A DNA stretch of 64,000 nucleotides from Roseibium marinum (GTDB taxonomy: Bacteria > Pseudomonadota > Alphaproteobacteria > Rhizobiales > Stappiaceae), in the NCBI RefSeq assembly GCF_002906165.1, contig NZ_PPCN01000001.1, positions 1,054,001 to 1,118,000 of the forward strand. The letters run 5' to 3'. Position numbers and translations under genes: made by a program. Under the pieces are notes generated by a model. That model was not told where the DNA came from. It made no database searches and saw only the letters and a program-made list of their open reading frames with translations. Each line of letters begins with the position of its first letter. Positions within the stretch are counted from its first letter, which is position 1. Of this stretch, positions 9,442 through 18,356 are shown one piece after another.

Positions 9442-9623
9442 GTCATTCCGGGCAAGTGCAGCGTAAGCTGCGCGCCGACCCGGAACCCAGCACATAATTC
9501 GCGCCCCAGGCGCGGCCATTTTCTAATGCGATGAATGAAGAAATCTCGTGCTCGCTCACGCTCGCGCTGATGCGCTGGGTTCCGGATCTGCGTTCGACTT
9601 GCGTCTCACTTGTCCGGAATGAC
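9442..9623. repeat. Imperfect long palindromic intergenic element
   Basis: The outer arms are GTCATTCCGGGCAAG (from 9442) and its near-complement CTTGTCCGGAATGAC (9609-9623). Inner arms CCGGAACCCAGC and GCTGGGTTCCGG pair as well, so the whole 182-base stretch can fold as a long hairpin. Similar GTCATTCCGG-ended palindromes are common between genes in Rhizobiales, but only one copy is seen here. No coding capacity is supported. Confidence 0.7.
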
Positions 9624-9741
9624 AGCCGTGAGGGCGGTGCTCAGCCTGTCTGTTCGCTCAACAGGGTTGATGACACGCCGGAAGGGCATTCCGGGTCAAC
9701 TTTCCTTACCTCCGCCTGCCAACCCGTGTATAAGCCCCGCC

Positions 9742-10920
9742 ATGCGTGATCTGGATGTTCTAATTCTCGGCGGCGGGGCCGCGGGGCTGATGTGTGCGAT
9801 AGAGGCGGGAAGGCGCGGCCGCAAGGTGCTGGTCATCGACCATGCCGCCAAGCCGGCGGAAAAGATTCGCATTTCCGGTGGCGGGCGCTGCAACTTCACC
9901 AACCTCAATTGCGCTCCGGCGAATTTCCTGTCGCGGAACCCGCGTTTCTGCGTCTCGGCGCTGAAGCGCTACACCCAGCACGATTTTCTGGCGCTGGTGG
10001 AAAAGCACCGCATCGCCTGGCACGAGAAAACTCTCGGTCAGCTCTTTTGCGACGACAGCGCCAGGGACATCATCCGCATGCTGCTGTCGGAGCTGGAAGC
10101 CGTGGGCGGCACCCTGCAACTGGAAACGGAAATCAAGGCGGTCGAAAAGCCCGATGAACGGTTTTCCGTGTCAACGTCCAGGGGGCCGCTTTGGGCATCC
10201 TCGCTGGTGGTGGCGACCGGCGGTCCGTCGATCCCGAAGATGGGCGCGACCGGTTTCGGTTATGACCTTGCCAGGCGGTTCGGCCTGAACGTGATCCCGC
10301 CGCGCGCGGCCCTTGTGCCGCTGACCTTCTCGGATGCCAACAAGGATCTTTGCAGCCGGCTTGCAGGCGTCTCCGTCGATGCCATCGTCTCCTTTCAAAA
10401 GACGCGGTTTCGTGAGGGGCTGCTCTTCACCCATCGCGGGCTTTCCGGTCCGTCGATCCTTCAGATTTCGTCCTATTGGGAAGAAGGCAAGCCGGTTTCG
10501 GTCAACCTTGCCCCGCAAACGGATGTCTTTGAAACACTGCGCGCGGCCCGTCAGCAGAGCCCGAAACAGGATTTGAAAACCGCGCTTGGGGCCTTGTTGC
10601 CAAACCGTCTTGTGGACGAGCTTGCAAACGCCTTCCAGCTCAAGGGCCGGCTGGCGGATCAGTCCGACAAGGTGTTGCGCCGGGCGGCGGAGCAGTTGAA
10701 CAACTGGCAGCTCACGCCGGTCGGCACCGAAGGCTACCGCACGGCGGAGGTCACGCTCGGCGGTGTCGATACGAAGGACCTGTCGTCCAGGACAATGGAG
10801 AGTTCGAAGGTTCCCGGGCTCTATTTCATCGGTGAGACCGTCGACGTCACCGGCCATCTCGGCGGCTTCAATTTCCAGTGGGCCTGGTCATCCGGTCATG
10901 CGGCGGGGCAGGTAGTCTGA
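9742..10920 (+). CDS. NAD(P)/FAD-dependent flavoprotein, HI0933/BaiN-like
   Basis: A 392-residue flavoprotein. The N-terminal dinucleotide-binding fingerprint LILGGGAAGLMCA and the motif ISGGGRCNFTN identify the HI0933/BaiN family of aminoacetone-like or enoate-type oxidoreductases. The C-terminal GLYFIGETVDVTGHLGGFNFQWAWSSG is also family-typical. Its substrate is unknown. I chose ATG 9742, at MRDLDVLILGG, because the flavin-binding strand follows at once; a longer frame runs into the palindromic repeat and is unlikely. A second family member of a different subgroup lies at 23094-24314. It converges on the AT-rich lipoprotein gene. Confidence 0.9.
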   Translation: MRDLDVLILGGGAAGLMCAIEAGRRGRKVLVIDHAAKPAEKIRISGGGRCNFTNLNCAPANFLSRNPRFCVSALKRYTQHDFLALVEKHRIAWHEKTLGQLFCDDSARDIIRMLLSELEAVGGTLQLETEIKAVEKPDERFSVSTSRGPLWASSLVVATGGPSIPKMGATGFGYDLARRFGLNVIPPRAALVPLTFSDANKDLCSRLAGVSVDAIVSFQKTRFREGLLFTHRGLSGPSILQISSYWEEGKPVSVNLAPQTDVFETLRAARQQSPKQDLKTALGALLPNRLVDELANAFQLKGRLADQSDKVLRRAAEQLNNWQLTPVGTEGYRTAEVTLGGVDTKDLSSRTMESSKVPGLYFIGETVDVTGHLGGFNFQWAWSSGHAAGQVV

Positions 10921-10930
10921 TGAAGTGTTA

Positions 10931-11788
10931 CTAAATTTTGTCAGTATAAACCTTAAGAAAGATGAGTGAGTTATCCTCACCTTCGCCGCTCACACTCAGT
11001 TCTACGCTAATTTTGGGTACTGAAATTCCGCCAGATATTTCGTATACCTGCTTAATTACCAGATTTCCATAGTAGGCAGAAACCAATTGAAATAATCTAT
11101 CATCGTCGATATCTTTGATGTAGTCGTTTTTGCAGTCATTACCGCCCAGAATTTTTTGTCTAATATCACGTGCGTCCGGCAAATAAATATACCGTTTGCG
11201 AACATCGCTCACTTCAAATTCTATTAAATAACTTGCTTCTGCTTTAGCATTAATTCCGGCAAGAAATTTTATTAATTCGAAGTTGGCTTTGCCGTTTAGG
11301 AGTAATTTTCTTCGGTGTTTTCTTATGCCTGAAAAATCATCAATTAAAGGATATGTATCAACTTCATGACCTTCTACCGTTCCACAAGCTTTCCTGATAA
11401 TTATACCAGTTTCTTGATTATAATGTCTGGCTGGGATGTAATATATTGCACCAAATTCAACTGCGGGATTAATTCTTCTGCCTGATCCGGATGTTCTAAC
11501 AAAATCTCCAAGTGTCTTTTCTATCGTTTGACCACCGGCTTTTTCTTCTGGTGCATCAACTCTCGGGATTTGTTCACCAATTGGGAATTTTTTAGGGTCG
11601 ACAACCGCAAGAAGCAACTGACCACCTTTGTCGCCTAGATCAATGAGAGAAGTTAATCTGGAAGCATCAGTGAAATTTGAAGATGCGATGCTATCAGTAT
11701 CTTTAGAGATTTGACAGCTGGAAGAAGTTATCGAAATCAACAATAGTATAAACAAGCGCATTATTTTAATCCATGAAACTGACAGCAT
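10931..11788 (-). CDS. AT-rich orphan lipoprotein of unknown function
   Basis: A 285-residue protein with a lipoprotein signal: a hydrophobic run LFILLLIS followed by ITSSSC, whose cysteine is the likely lipidation site. I do not recognise the family. The mature part is hydrophilic with many lysines, isoleucines and asparagines and no further membrane segment, so it is probably anchored to a membrane facing the periplasm. Base composition and codon choice are conspicuously AT-rich compared with every neighbour, which suggests recent transfer. An ATG nine codons downstream (11761), just before MRLFILLL, gives a more usual signal peptide and may be the true start. No mobile element flanks it. 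Confidence 0.7.
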   Translation of the reverse strand: MLSVSWIKIMRLFILLLISITSSSCQISKDTDSIASSNFTDASRLTSLIDLGDKGGQLLLAVVDPKKFPIGEQIPRVDAPEEKAGGQTIEKTLGDFVRTSGSGRRINPAVEFGAIYYIPARHYNQETGIIIRKACGTVEGHEVDTYPLIDDFSGIRKHRRKLLLNGKANFELIKFLAGINAKAEASYLIEFEVSDVRKRYIYLPDARDIRQKILGGNDCKNDYIKDIDDDRLFQLVSAYYGNLVIKQVYEISGGISVPKISVELSVSGEGEDNSLIFLKVYTDKI

Positions 11789-11943
11789 TTTGCTAGTTTA
11801 TAGGGCGAAACTGACGCTTACAATCTTCAATTGATGGTTTTAGAGTGCAAAATACATTTTCTTTTCCGACTTCGCGCACTGCAGCATTTTTTGATGACCG
11901 CACCTCATTCGCGGCTATACTCCGGCCAAAATCGGGGGAATGA

Positions 11944-13002
11944 ATGCGGCGAGTGACGATTCATGACGTGGCCGAGGCGGCCGGAGTGAGCCTTGCGACG
12001 GTCGACCGGGCGCTGAACGGGCGTCCCGGTGTACGCAAGAACACCATTGAAAAGGTGAAGCAGGCCGCCGAGACGCTGAATTACAAGCCGGATGTTTTTG
12101 CCGCGGGCCTCGCCAAGAAGCGCCTCTACCGGTTTCATTTTCTTCTGCCCAACGGTCCGAACGCCTTCATGGAGGACCTCACCCGCGAGGCGCTGTCGCA
12201 TGCGCAGACCATGAGCGGCGAGCGCATGCATGTTCATGTCGAGCCGATCGACGCATTCGACGGTCACCGGGTGGCCGGGACACTGGCCCTGATCGAGCGG
12301 GCGATCTGCGACGGCGTGGCGGTGGTCGCTCCGGCCTTCCCGGAAGTGCGGGCGGCCATCGACCGCTTGCAGGACCGCGGCGTGCCGGTGGTGACGCTGG
12401 TCTCCGATCATCCCTCTTCCACCCGCCAGCATTTCGTCGGCATCGACAACATGGCGGCGGGGCGCACGGCGGGACGGCTGCTGGGGCGGTTCCTGCCGAG
12501 AGAGCCGGCGAAGGTCGCCCTGATCGCCGGTTCACTCGGGCTGCGCGATCATGCCGAGCGTTTTGCCGGCTGCAGGGAAGTGATCGAAGCCGATTTTCCG
12601 CATCTGCAATTGCTCAAGGTCCGCGAAGGCCGCGACGACAACGGTCGCAACGCGGAACTGGTCCGCGGAGTTCTGAAAGAGCATCCGGATCTGGCCGGTC
12701 TCTACAATATCGGTGCGGGCAACCGGGGCGCGATTTCCGCTCTCCAGGACCTGGGCCGCGCACAGGAGATCGTCTTTGTCGGTCACGAACTGACCCCCTA
12801 TACGCGCGACGCCCTGCGGGCCGGTGTGCTCGATGCGGTGATCGCCCAGGATCCCGGACACGAAATCCGCAGCGCCATCCGCGTGCTCAGGGCTCTGTGC
12901 GATGGTGCCTCGATCATCGACGGACAGGAGCGCATCGGCATCGATGTTTTCCTGAAGGACAATCTGCCCGCCATTCCCGATTCTCCTGCAATCGCGCAAT
13001 AA
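11944..13002 (+). CDS. LacI-family transcriptional regulator
   Basis: A 352-residue repressor. The N-terminal helix-turn-helix and hinge (VTIHDVAEAAGVSLATVDRALNGRPGV, about residues 4-29) are classic LacI family, though with ATVDRALN in place of the commoner ATVSRVLN. Residues from about 65 on form a sugar-binding-protein-like effector domain. No sugar transport or catabolic gene is adjacent, so its target is unknown. The alpha-glucosidase at 26.8 kb has a LacI-type palindrome and is one candidate, but this is a guess. A GGGGG ribosome binding site sits five bases before the ATG. Confidence 0.88.
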   Translation: MRRVTIHDVAEAAGVSLATVDRALNGRPGVRKNTIEKVKQAAETLNYKPDVFAAGLAKKRLYRFHFLLPNGPNAFMEDLTREALSHAQTMSGERMHVHVEPIDAFDGHRVAGTLALIERAICDGVAVVAPAFPEVRAAIDRLQDRGVPVVTLVSDHPSSTRQHFVGIDNMAAGRTAGRLLGRFLPREPAKVALIAGSLGLRDHAERFAGCREVIEADFPHLQLLKVREGRDDNGRNAELVRGVLKEHPDLAGLYNIGAGNRGAISALQDLGRAQEIVFVGHELTPYTRDALRAGVLDAVIAQDPGHEIRSAIRVLRALCDGASIIDGQERIGIDVFLKDNLPAIPDSPAIAQ

Positions 13003-13077
13003 CACGCATGCCCGTCGGCGAGATGTAGAGGACAGGGGTGTATTCGCGAACCTTTAGCTAAGCTGCGGAGCCGGCTT

Positions 13078-13145
13078 CACTTTTTTAAAGTGGTCTCCAA
13101 CATTCAATTTTTAGCATTGACCTTTGGTGCCGCGCACCTCATATC
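13078..13145 (+). promoter_or_regulatory. Promoter region of rirA with two inverted repeats
   Basis: A perfect palindrome CACTTTTTTAAAGTG (13078-13092) lies upstream of a candidate -35 TTGACC (13117-13122) and -10 CATATC (13140-13145) spaced by 17 bases. A second inverted repeat, TCAAT and ATTGA (13104-13120), overlaps the -35. This arrangement would start transcription close to the ATG at 13152. Operator function, perhaps autoregulation, is inferred only from symmetry and position. Confidence 0.45.
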
Positions 13146-13151
13146 TAGCAC

Positions 13152-13616
13152 ATGCGTTTGACACAACAGACCAACTATGCCGTGCGCGCTCTCATGTATT
13201 GCGCGGTCAATCCGGACAAGCCGAGCAAAGTCGCGGACATCGCGGCCAGCTTCGACATGTCGGAGACACATCTGTTCAAGATCATGAAGGTTCTGGTCGA
13301 TGGCAATCTGATCAGGACCATCCGGGGCCGTAATGGCGGGGTCATGCTTGCCCGTCCCGCCGAACAGATCACCGTCGGCGAAGTGGTGCGAGCCGCGGAG
13401 GAAAGCTTCCTTCTGGCGGAATGTTTCGATTCCGGCCGCAAGGACTGCCCGCTGATCGTTTCCTGCGGCTTCAACGGACTGCTTCACGAAGCTCTGGAAG
13501 CCTTTATGGAAGTGCTCGACACCAAGTCGATCGCCGATCTGTCCGAGGACCGTTTCGGCATGCGCGACCTGCTCAAGATCGATGTGGCCAAACCGCCGCT
13601 CGCCGTGAACGCTTAA
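13152..13616 (+). CDS. rirA: Rrf2-family iron-responsive regulator RirA
   Basis: A 154-residue Rrf2 protein. It begins MRLTQQTNYAVRALMYCA, has a winged-helix recognition region ending RGRNGGVMLARPAE, and carries three cysteines at positions 91, 99 and 105 (AECFDSGRKDCPLIVSCGF). Those are the Fe-S cluster cysteine positions of rhizobial RirA, which represses iron uptake genes under iron sufficiency. The sequence also fits IscR/NsrR-like relatives less well. The next gene but one feature downstream is hemP with iron-box matches, consistent with an iron role. There is no clear ribosome binding site, so the message may be leaderless. A terminator follows. Confidence 0.85.
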   Translation: MRLTQQTNYAVRALMYCAVNPDKPSKVADIAASFDMSETHLFKIMKVLVDGNLIRTIRGRNGGVMLARPAEQITVGEVVRAAEESFLLAECFDSGRKDCPLIVSCGFNGLLHEALEAFMEVLDTKSIADLSEDRFGMRDLLKIDVAKPPLAVNA

Positions 13617-13646
13617 GACTTTCCGCAAGGTTCCTGAAGAATTTTG

Positions 13647-13677
13647 AAGCGCCACCATCCGGTTGGCGCTTTTTTTG
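13647..13677 (+). terminator. Rho-independent terminator of rirA
   Basis: The stem AGCGCCA (13648-13654) pairs with TGGCGCT (13664-13670) around a nine-base loop and is followed by a run of Ts to 13676. It lies about 30 bases after the rirA stop. Confidence 0.88.
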
Positions 13678-13859
13678 TGGCTGTGGTGGGGGTGGCTGTT
13701 GGAAAACGCCTGGCTGGCTGGCCGCTGAGGGAGAGGAGAGGGCGGTTGGCTTGCCTGGCATTTAATGCCTCTGATCGCTCAGAGGCCCTGTCTCATTCAA
13801 AACCGGAGGACGCGATTTCCAGTTCCGTTTCGATCAGGCATTGCCTTGATAGGAAAACT

Positions 13860-13899
13860 TGAGTATGAGTGTCAAGTATAAAGTTGAGTTTTTAACTCA
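13860..13899 (+). promoter_or_regulatory. Two IRO-type (TGA-N9-TCA) boxes upstream of hemP
   Basis: TGAGTATGAGTGTCA (13860-13874) and the perfect palindrome TGAGTTTTTAACTCA (13885-13899) both match the rhizobial iron-responsive operator form TGA-N9-TCA recognised by RirA. They lie about 95-135 bases before the hemP start and 25 bases apart centre to centre. RirA repression of hemP is an inference from the motif and the neighbouring rirA gene. Confidence 0.65.
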
Positions 13900-13992
13900 C
13901 CTTTAAATTCCTCTGCCGAACCGCTCACCGGACGGGCCCCGCAGACCGGGCGAAGCGGCAAGCAAATTGAAAGCCAAGGAGCGATTGCGCGC

Positions 13993-14208
13993 ATGACACC
14001 GACCGCCAACAGCCAGAAGCGCCGCCTTTCCCTCAGTACCTCCGGTCCCTCCCGGAGCATTCTTGCCGGCAAGCCGCCCAGGGAAGCCAAAACGGATTTC
14101 GATTCCCGCGAACTGTTCGGCGGAACGCGGCAGATACACATCCACCACAATGACGAAACCTACCGTCTGTCGATCACCAAACAGGGCAAGCTGATCCTGA
14201 CCAAGTGA
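13993..14208 (+). CDS. hemP: Hemin uptake protein HemP
   Basis: A 71-residue small protein whose C-terminal part, DSRELFGG followed by IHIHHNDETYRLSITKQGKLILTK, is the HemP/HmuP domain. Family members are small proteins made under iron limitation that assist heme uptake, in rhizobia by activating the outer-membrane heme receptor gene. The N-terminal 35 residues are basic and serine-rich, probably disordered. AAGGAG at 13976-13981 supports the ATG. It lies downstream of rirA but in a separate unit because a terminator intervenes. No heme receptor or hmu operon is adjacent. Confidence 0.88.
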   Translation: MTPTANSQKRRLSLSTSGPSRSILAGKPPREAKTDFDSRELFGGTRQIHIHHNDETYRLSITKQGKLILTK

Positions 14209-14359
14209 AGCGCTTTCCCGGCATCGCGCTACGCCGCATCGCCGGCGGGGCCGGGGCGCGGGATCGCTGCCCGCTACAAGCGGCCCATATTTCGAGGCAG
14301 GTCTTCGGCCTTGTTCGGCATGGGTCGCTTGTTCCCCTCGTTAGCTGATGCCCGCGGCT

Positions 14360-15823
14360 CTAAAACGCCGCTTCCACACCGCCCATTTCCACGTAGACGC
14401 TCTTCACCTGGCTGTAATAGGCGATGGCGGTGTGGCCGTTTTCGCGGCCGATGCCGGATTTCTTGTAGCCGCCGAAGGGCATTTCGACCGGGGTCAGGTT
14501 GTAGGTGTTGATCCAGCAGGTGCCCGCCTGGAGCTGGTCGACCACCCGATGCGCCCGCTGGATGTCCCTGGTGAAGATCCCTGCCGCAAGCCCGAATTCC
14601 GTGTCATTGGCCCGCGCGATCACATCGTCCTCATCGGTGAAGTCGAGGACGCTCAGAATCGGGCCGAAGATCTCCTCGCGGGCGATGCGCATATCGTCCT
14701 TCACATCCGCGAACACCGTCGGCTGTACGAAATATCCGTCCGGGAAACTCGCCACCGCCGCCGCGCCGCCGCCACAGACCAGCCGGGCGCCGTCCTCCCG
14801 GCCGACCTGCATGTAGTGCAGAACCTTCTCCAACTGCTGTCTGGAGACAAGCGGGCCGATATTGGTGGCCTCGTCCAGCGGGTCGCCCAGCACCGCCCCT
14901 TGCGTGCGTTCGGCCAGGCGGGCAACGAATTGTTCCTTGATGTCCGCGTGGACGAAGACCCTGGTGCCGTTGGAACAGATCTGGCCGGTGGAATAGAAAT
15001 TGGCGTTGATCGCCGCCGATACGGCGTTTTCGACATCCGCATCCTTGAAGATGATCAGAGGCGACTTGCCCCCCAGTTCCAGCGTTGTCTTCTTCAGGTG
15101 TTCGCCGGCAAGGGCCGCCACCTTCGCGCCTGTCGGCACGGAGCCGGTCAGGGATATCTTGGCGATATCGGGATGCGCGACCATCCTGGCGCCGACATCG
15201 CCGAACCCCTGAATGACATTGAAGACACCGTCCGGCAGGCCGGCTTCGCTCAAGGCTTCGGCGAGTTTCAGCGCGCTGAGCGGTGTGACCTCGGAGGGTT
15301 TGAAGATCATGGCATTGCCGCAGACAAGCGCCGGTGCTGCTTTCCAGCAGGCGATCTGGATCGGATAGTTCCAGGCACCGATGCCGAAACATATGCCGAG
15401 CGGCTCGCGCTTCGTATAGGCGAAGGAGCCGCCGAGATCGATATGTTCTCCCGTAAGCGTCGCGGCCAGACCGCCGTAATATTCCAGGCAGTCCGCGCCG
15501 GATGCGGCGTCGGCGACCAGCGTTTCCTGCAGCGGCTTGCCGGTGTCGAGCGTTTCCAGAACCGACAGCTCACGGTTTTTCTGGCGCAGGATTTCGGCGG
15601 CTTTGCGCAGGATACGGCCTCGTTCCACAGGTGGTGTCGCGGCCCAGATCTTCTGGCCGTCCTTCGCGGTGCGGATGGCCGCCTCGATCACGCCGTCATC
15701 GGCGGTCTTGATCCGGGCGATCACTTCGCCGGTGGCCGGATAGAGCGAGTCGAAGGGCGTTCCAGCCTGGCTTTCCAGGTAAGAGCCGCCGATGTAGTGC
15801 GAGGCTTGCGGTTGGGCGCGCAT
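14360..15823 (-). CDS. betB: Betaine aldehyde dehydrogenase
   Basis: A 487-residue aldehyde dehydrogenase that oxidises betaine aldehyde to glycine betaine with NAD(P). The family core is visible: [29 protein letters not shown], the general-base glutamate in LELGGKSPL and the nucleophile in [12 protein letters not shown]. Start ATG 15823 follows CAGGAGCC; a much longer upstream frame overlaps betA and is not real. It is the third gene of betI-betA-betB, 50 bases after betA. Together with betA it converts imported choline into the osmoprotectant glycine betaine, and it lies close to the choline importer. Confidence 0.95.
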   Translation of the reverse strand: MRAQPQASHYIGGSYLESQAGTPFDSLYPATGEVIARIKTADDGVIEAAIRTAKDGQKIWAATPPVERGRILRKAAEILRQKNRELSVLETLDTGKPLQETLVADAASGADCLEYYGGLAATLTGEHIDLGGSFAYTKREPLGICFGIGAWNYPIQIACWKAAPALVCGNAMIFKPSEVTPLSALKLAEALSEAGLPDGVFNVIQGFGDVGARMVAHPDIAKISLTGSVPTGAKVAALAGEHLKKTTLELGGKSPLIIFKDADVENAVSAAINANFYSTGQICSNGTRVFVHADIKEQFVARLAERTQGAVLGDPLDEATNIGPLVSRQQLEKVLHYMQVGREDGARLVCGGGAAAVASFPDGYFVQPTVFADVKDDMRIAREEIFGPILSVLDFTDEDDVIARANDTEFGLAAGIFTRDIQRAHRVVDQLQAGTCWINTYNLTPVEMPFGGYKKSGIGRENGHTAIAYYSQVKSVYVEMGGVEAAF

Positions 15824-15873
15824 GGGTTGGCTCCTGCGTGACGGTTTGAACGGCGTTATTTCATCGAACGTCT

Positions 15874-17532
15874 TCAGCGCTGGCTGGTTTCCCATGCCGG
15901 GTTGATCCAGGGATCCTGGTTGGACGCCGGCAGCGGGTCCTTGCCCAGAATATGATCGGACGCCTTTTCCCCGACCATAATCGACGGAGCGTTCAGATTG
16001 CCATTGGTGATTTGCGGAAAGATGGAACTGTCGGCGACACGCAGGGCCTCGACGCCGATCACCCGGCATTCCGGATCGACAACGGCCATCGGATCTTCCT
16101 TGGATCCCATCCTGCAGGTGCCGCAGGGATGATAGGCGCTTTCAACATGTTCGCGGATGAAGTCGTTCAGCGCGTCATCGCTCTGGACGTGATCTCCCGG
16201 CTGGATCTCCTTGCCGCGATAGGGCGCGAAAGCCTCCTGGTCGAAAACCTCCCGCGTAAGGCGGATGCAGCGGCGGAAATCCTCCCAGTCCTCCTCGTGC
16301 GACATGTAGTTGAACAGGATGGAGGGTTTGCCGCGAGGATCGCCGGACGTCAGCCGGATCCGTCCGCGCGATTTTGAGCGCATCGGCCCGACATGGGCCT
16401 GGAAGCCGTGGCCTTCCGCGGCTGCCTGTCCGTCATAACGCACTGCGAAAGGCAGGAAATGATACTGGATATCGGGGTATCTGACGCCCGCCTTGGAGCG
16501 GATGAAGGCGCAGCTCTCGAACTGGTTCGATGCCCCGAGCCCCTGCTTGAAGAACAGCCACTGTGCCCCGATCAGCGCCTTGGAAACCAGGTTCCAGTGC
16601 TTGTAGAGCGTGATCGGCTGGGTGCAGGCCTGCTGCAGGTAGAGCTCCAGGTGATCCTGCAGATTGGCACCGACGCCGGGCCGGTCGGCGACAATTTCTA
16701 TCCCCATGTCCTGAAGGTGATCCGCCGGACCGATGCCGGACTGCATCAGGATCTTCGGAGAGTTGATGGAGGACGCCGCCAGGATCACTTCGCGGTTGGC
16801 TCTTGCCTCACGGATTTTCCCACCGGTTTCGAACTCCACGCCCACCGCGCGGCCGTTCTCGATGAGGACCTTGCGCACCAGGGCGCCCTTGATCAGCTCA
16901 AGATTGCCACGTTTGAGCGCGGGCTTCAGATAGGCATTGGCGGCGGACCAGCGCCGGCCCTTGTGGACCGTCATCTCCATGTCGCCGAAGCCTTCCTGGC
17001 GCTCGCCGTTATAGTCCTCGGTCACACCGTAACCGGCCTGTTCCCCGGCATCGCGGAAGGCGTGGAACAGCGGGTTCCATTTGGTGCCGCGTGTCACATG
17101 CAGCGGGCCGTTCGTGCCGCGCCAGCCGTTCTGGCCGCCATGGCTGGTTTCCAGCCGCTTGTAATAGGGCAGCACATGCCGGTAGCCCCAGCCGTTCGCA
17201 CCCATCTCCTCCCAGGTGTCGAAGTCGCAGGCGTGGCCGCGCACATAGACCATGCCGTTGATCGAAGACGATCCGCCGATGACCTTGCCGCGCGGCGTTG
17301 CCAGGCGCCGTCCGCCGAGATGCGGTTCCGGGTCGCTTTCGAACCCCCAGTCATAGAGCGGCATGTTCATGGGATAGGACAGGGCCGCCGGCATCTGGAT
17401 CAGCGGTCCGGCGTCCGTTCCGCCGAATTCCAGCACCAGGACCCTGTTGCGCGGATCTTCCGAAAGCCTGGAGGCCATGGCGCAACCGGCGGATCCGGCA
17501 CCGACGATGATGAAGTCGAACTGCAAGGTCAT
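15874..17532 (-). CDS. betA: Choline dehydrogenase
   Basis: A 552-residue GMC-family flavoprotein, the normal length for BetA. It has the N-terminal FAD fingerprint [13 protein letters not shown], the GMC signature around [20 protein letters not shown] and the C-terminal HPCGTCRMG and [17 protein letters not shown] with the active-site region. It oxidises choline to betaine aldehyde at the membrane. ATG 17532 ([13 protein letters not shown]) is preceded by CCGGAGCTC; the longer frame runs into betI. It starts 16 bases after betI ends, so the two are co-transcribed. Confidence 0.95.
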   Translation of the reverse strand: MTLQFDFIIVGAGSAGCAMASRLSEDPRNRVLVLEFGGTDAGPLIQMPAALSYPMNMPLYDWGFESDPEPHLGGRRLATPRGKVIGGSSSINGMVYVRGHACDFDTWEEMGANGWGYRHVLPYYKRLETSHGGQNGWRGTNGPLHVTRGTKWNPLFHAFRDAGEQAGYGVTEDYNGERQEGFGDMEMTVHKGRRWSAANAYLKPALKRGNLELIKGALVRKVLIENGRAVGVEFETGGKIREARANREVILAASSINSPKILMQSGIGPADHLQDMGIEIVADRPGVGANLQDHLELYLQQACTQPITLYKHWNLVSKALIGAQWLFFKQGLGASNQFESCAFIRSKAGVRYPDIQYHFLPFAVRYDGQAAAEGHGFQAHVGPMRSKSRGRIRLTSGDPRGKPSILFNYMSHEEDWEDFRRCIRLTREVFDQEAFAPYRGKEIQPGDHVQSDDALNDFIREHVESAYHPCGTCRMGSKEDPMAVVDPECRVIGVEALRVADSSIFPQITNGNLNAPSIMVGEKASDHILGKDPLPASNQDPWINPAWETSQR

Positions 17533-17548
17533 GAGAGCTCCGGTCGGT

Positions 17549-18151
17549 TCAACGGTCCGCATCGCGGCAGGCGTGCGCCGCGATCTGGGTTTCGACATAG
17601 TCTTCGACCTGGGAAATGGCGGCTTTCCGGTCTGCCTGCGCATCGCTGAGGGCCTGACGGATCCACACCCCGTCGATCATCGAGGCCGTACCTTCCGCGA
17701 TCCGGCGGGCCTCCGGTTGCGGCATGAAGGCCCGCAGATTGACCGTGAGGTTGGAGGCCAGCCGGGCGGCGTAGATCCTCAGCAGCCGGCGGTTGCTTTC
17801 CGTCGTCCGGGACTGGACGTAAAAGGCCAGCCAGGCGGCGATGACGGCGGGCTGGAACTGGTCGACGGCGAAATTGCCCTCGATGATCGCCGAGATCCGC
17901 TCGCGCGGGGTTTGTGCCTCGGCAAGACTTTCGCGGATGGCGCGGCCGAGTTCGGTCAACAGGTGGCGCATGGTGGCCGCGAGCAACTGGTCCTTCGAAC
18001 CGAAATAATGATGCACGAGGCCGCCGGACACGCCGGCCCGCTTGGCGATCTGGGCCATGGTCACGTCGCTGTAGCCGCGCTCGTGAATTGCATCGACCGT
18101 TGCGTCTATAAGACTGCGCCGCCGTTTCGCTTCCATTCCGACCTTGGGCAT
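17549..18151 (-). CDS. betI: TetR-family choline-responsive repressor BetI
   Basis: A 200-residue TetR-type repressor. The N-terminal helix-turn-helix spans [26 protein letters not shown] (about residues 32-57), which is the BetI signature with VHHYF in place of the commoner YYHF. The C-terminal domain contains the BetI-like [13 protein letters not shown] segment. BetI represses the bet genes until choline is present. It is the first gene of betI-betA-betB and is divergent from the choline importer. A palindromic operator candidate lies in the shared promoter space. Confidence 0.93.
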   Translation of the reverse strand: MPKVGMEAKRRRSLIDATVDAIHERGYSDVTMAQIAKRAGVSGGLVHHYFGSKDQLLAATMRHLLTELGRAIRESLAEAQTPRERISAIIEGNFAVDQFQPAVIAAWLAFYVQSRTTESNRRLLRIYAARLASNLTVNLRAFMPQPEARRIAEGTASMIDGVWIRQALSDAQADRKAAISQVEDYVETQIAAHACRDADR

Positions 18152-18185
18152 AGGGATCTCCCGGGTTATCGGTGTCTTATTTTTA

Positions 18186-18203
18186 ATTGATCAATCAATC
18201 AAT
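18186..18203. promoter_or_regulatory. Candidate BetI operator
   Basis: The perfect palindrome ATTGATCAAT (18186-18195) runs into a repeated ATCA pattern (ATCAATCAATCAAT). It lies 35 bases upstream of betI in the betI/choX divergent space and resembles the ATTGATTG-containing BetI sites known from other bacteria. Function is inferred. Confidence 0.55.
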
Positions 18204-18356
18204 GAAAACTTGCAAATTTTTCCGGTGGATGTTTGGATTGCTTTTAGGCAGGCTACCGGTCGAGGAACGGGGTGGATTTCCCATGCGCTGAACCTGTAAC
18301 TTGCGGTAATAATCAGGCGACAAAAACCAGGTCGACTTTCCACAGGAGGTATTTCA

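Noticed and set aside
15824..16069. Upstream extension of betB
   Set aside because: It overlaps betA and lacks conservation; ATG 15823 has a good ribosome binding site and the expected N-terminus.
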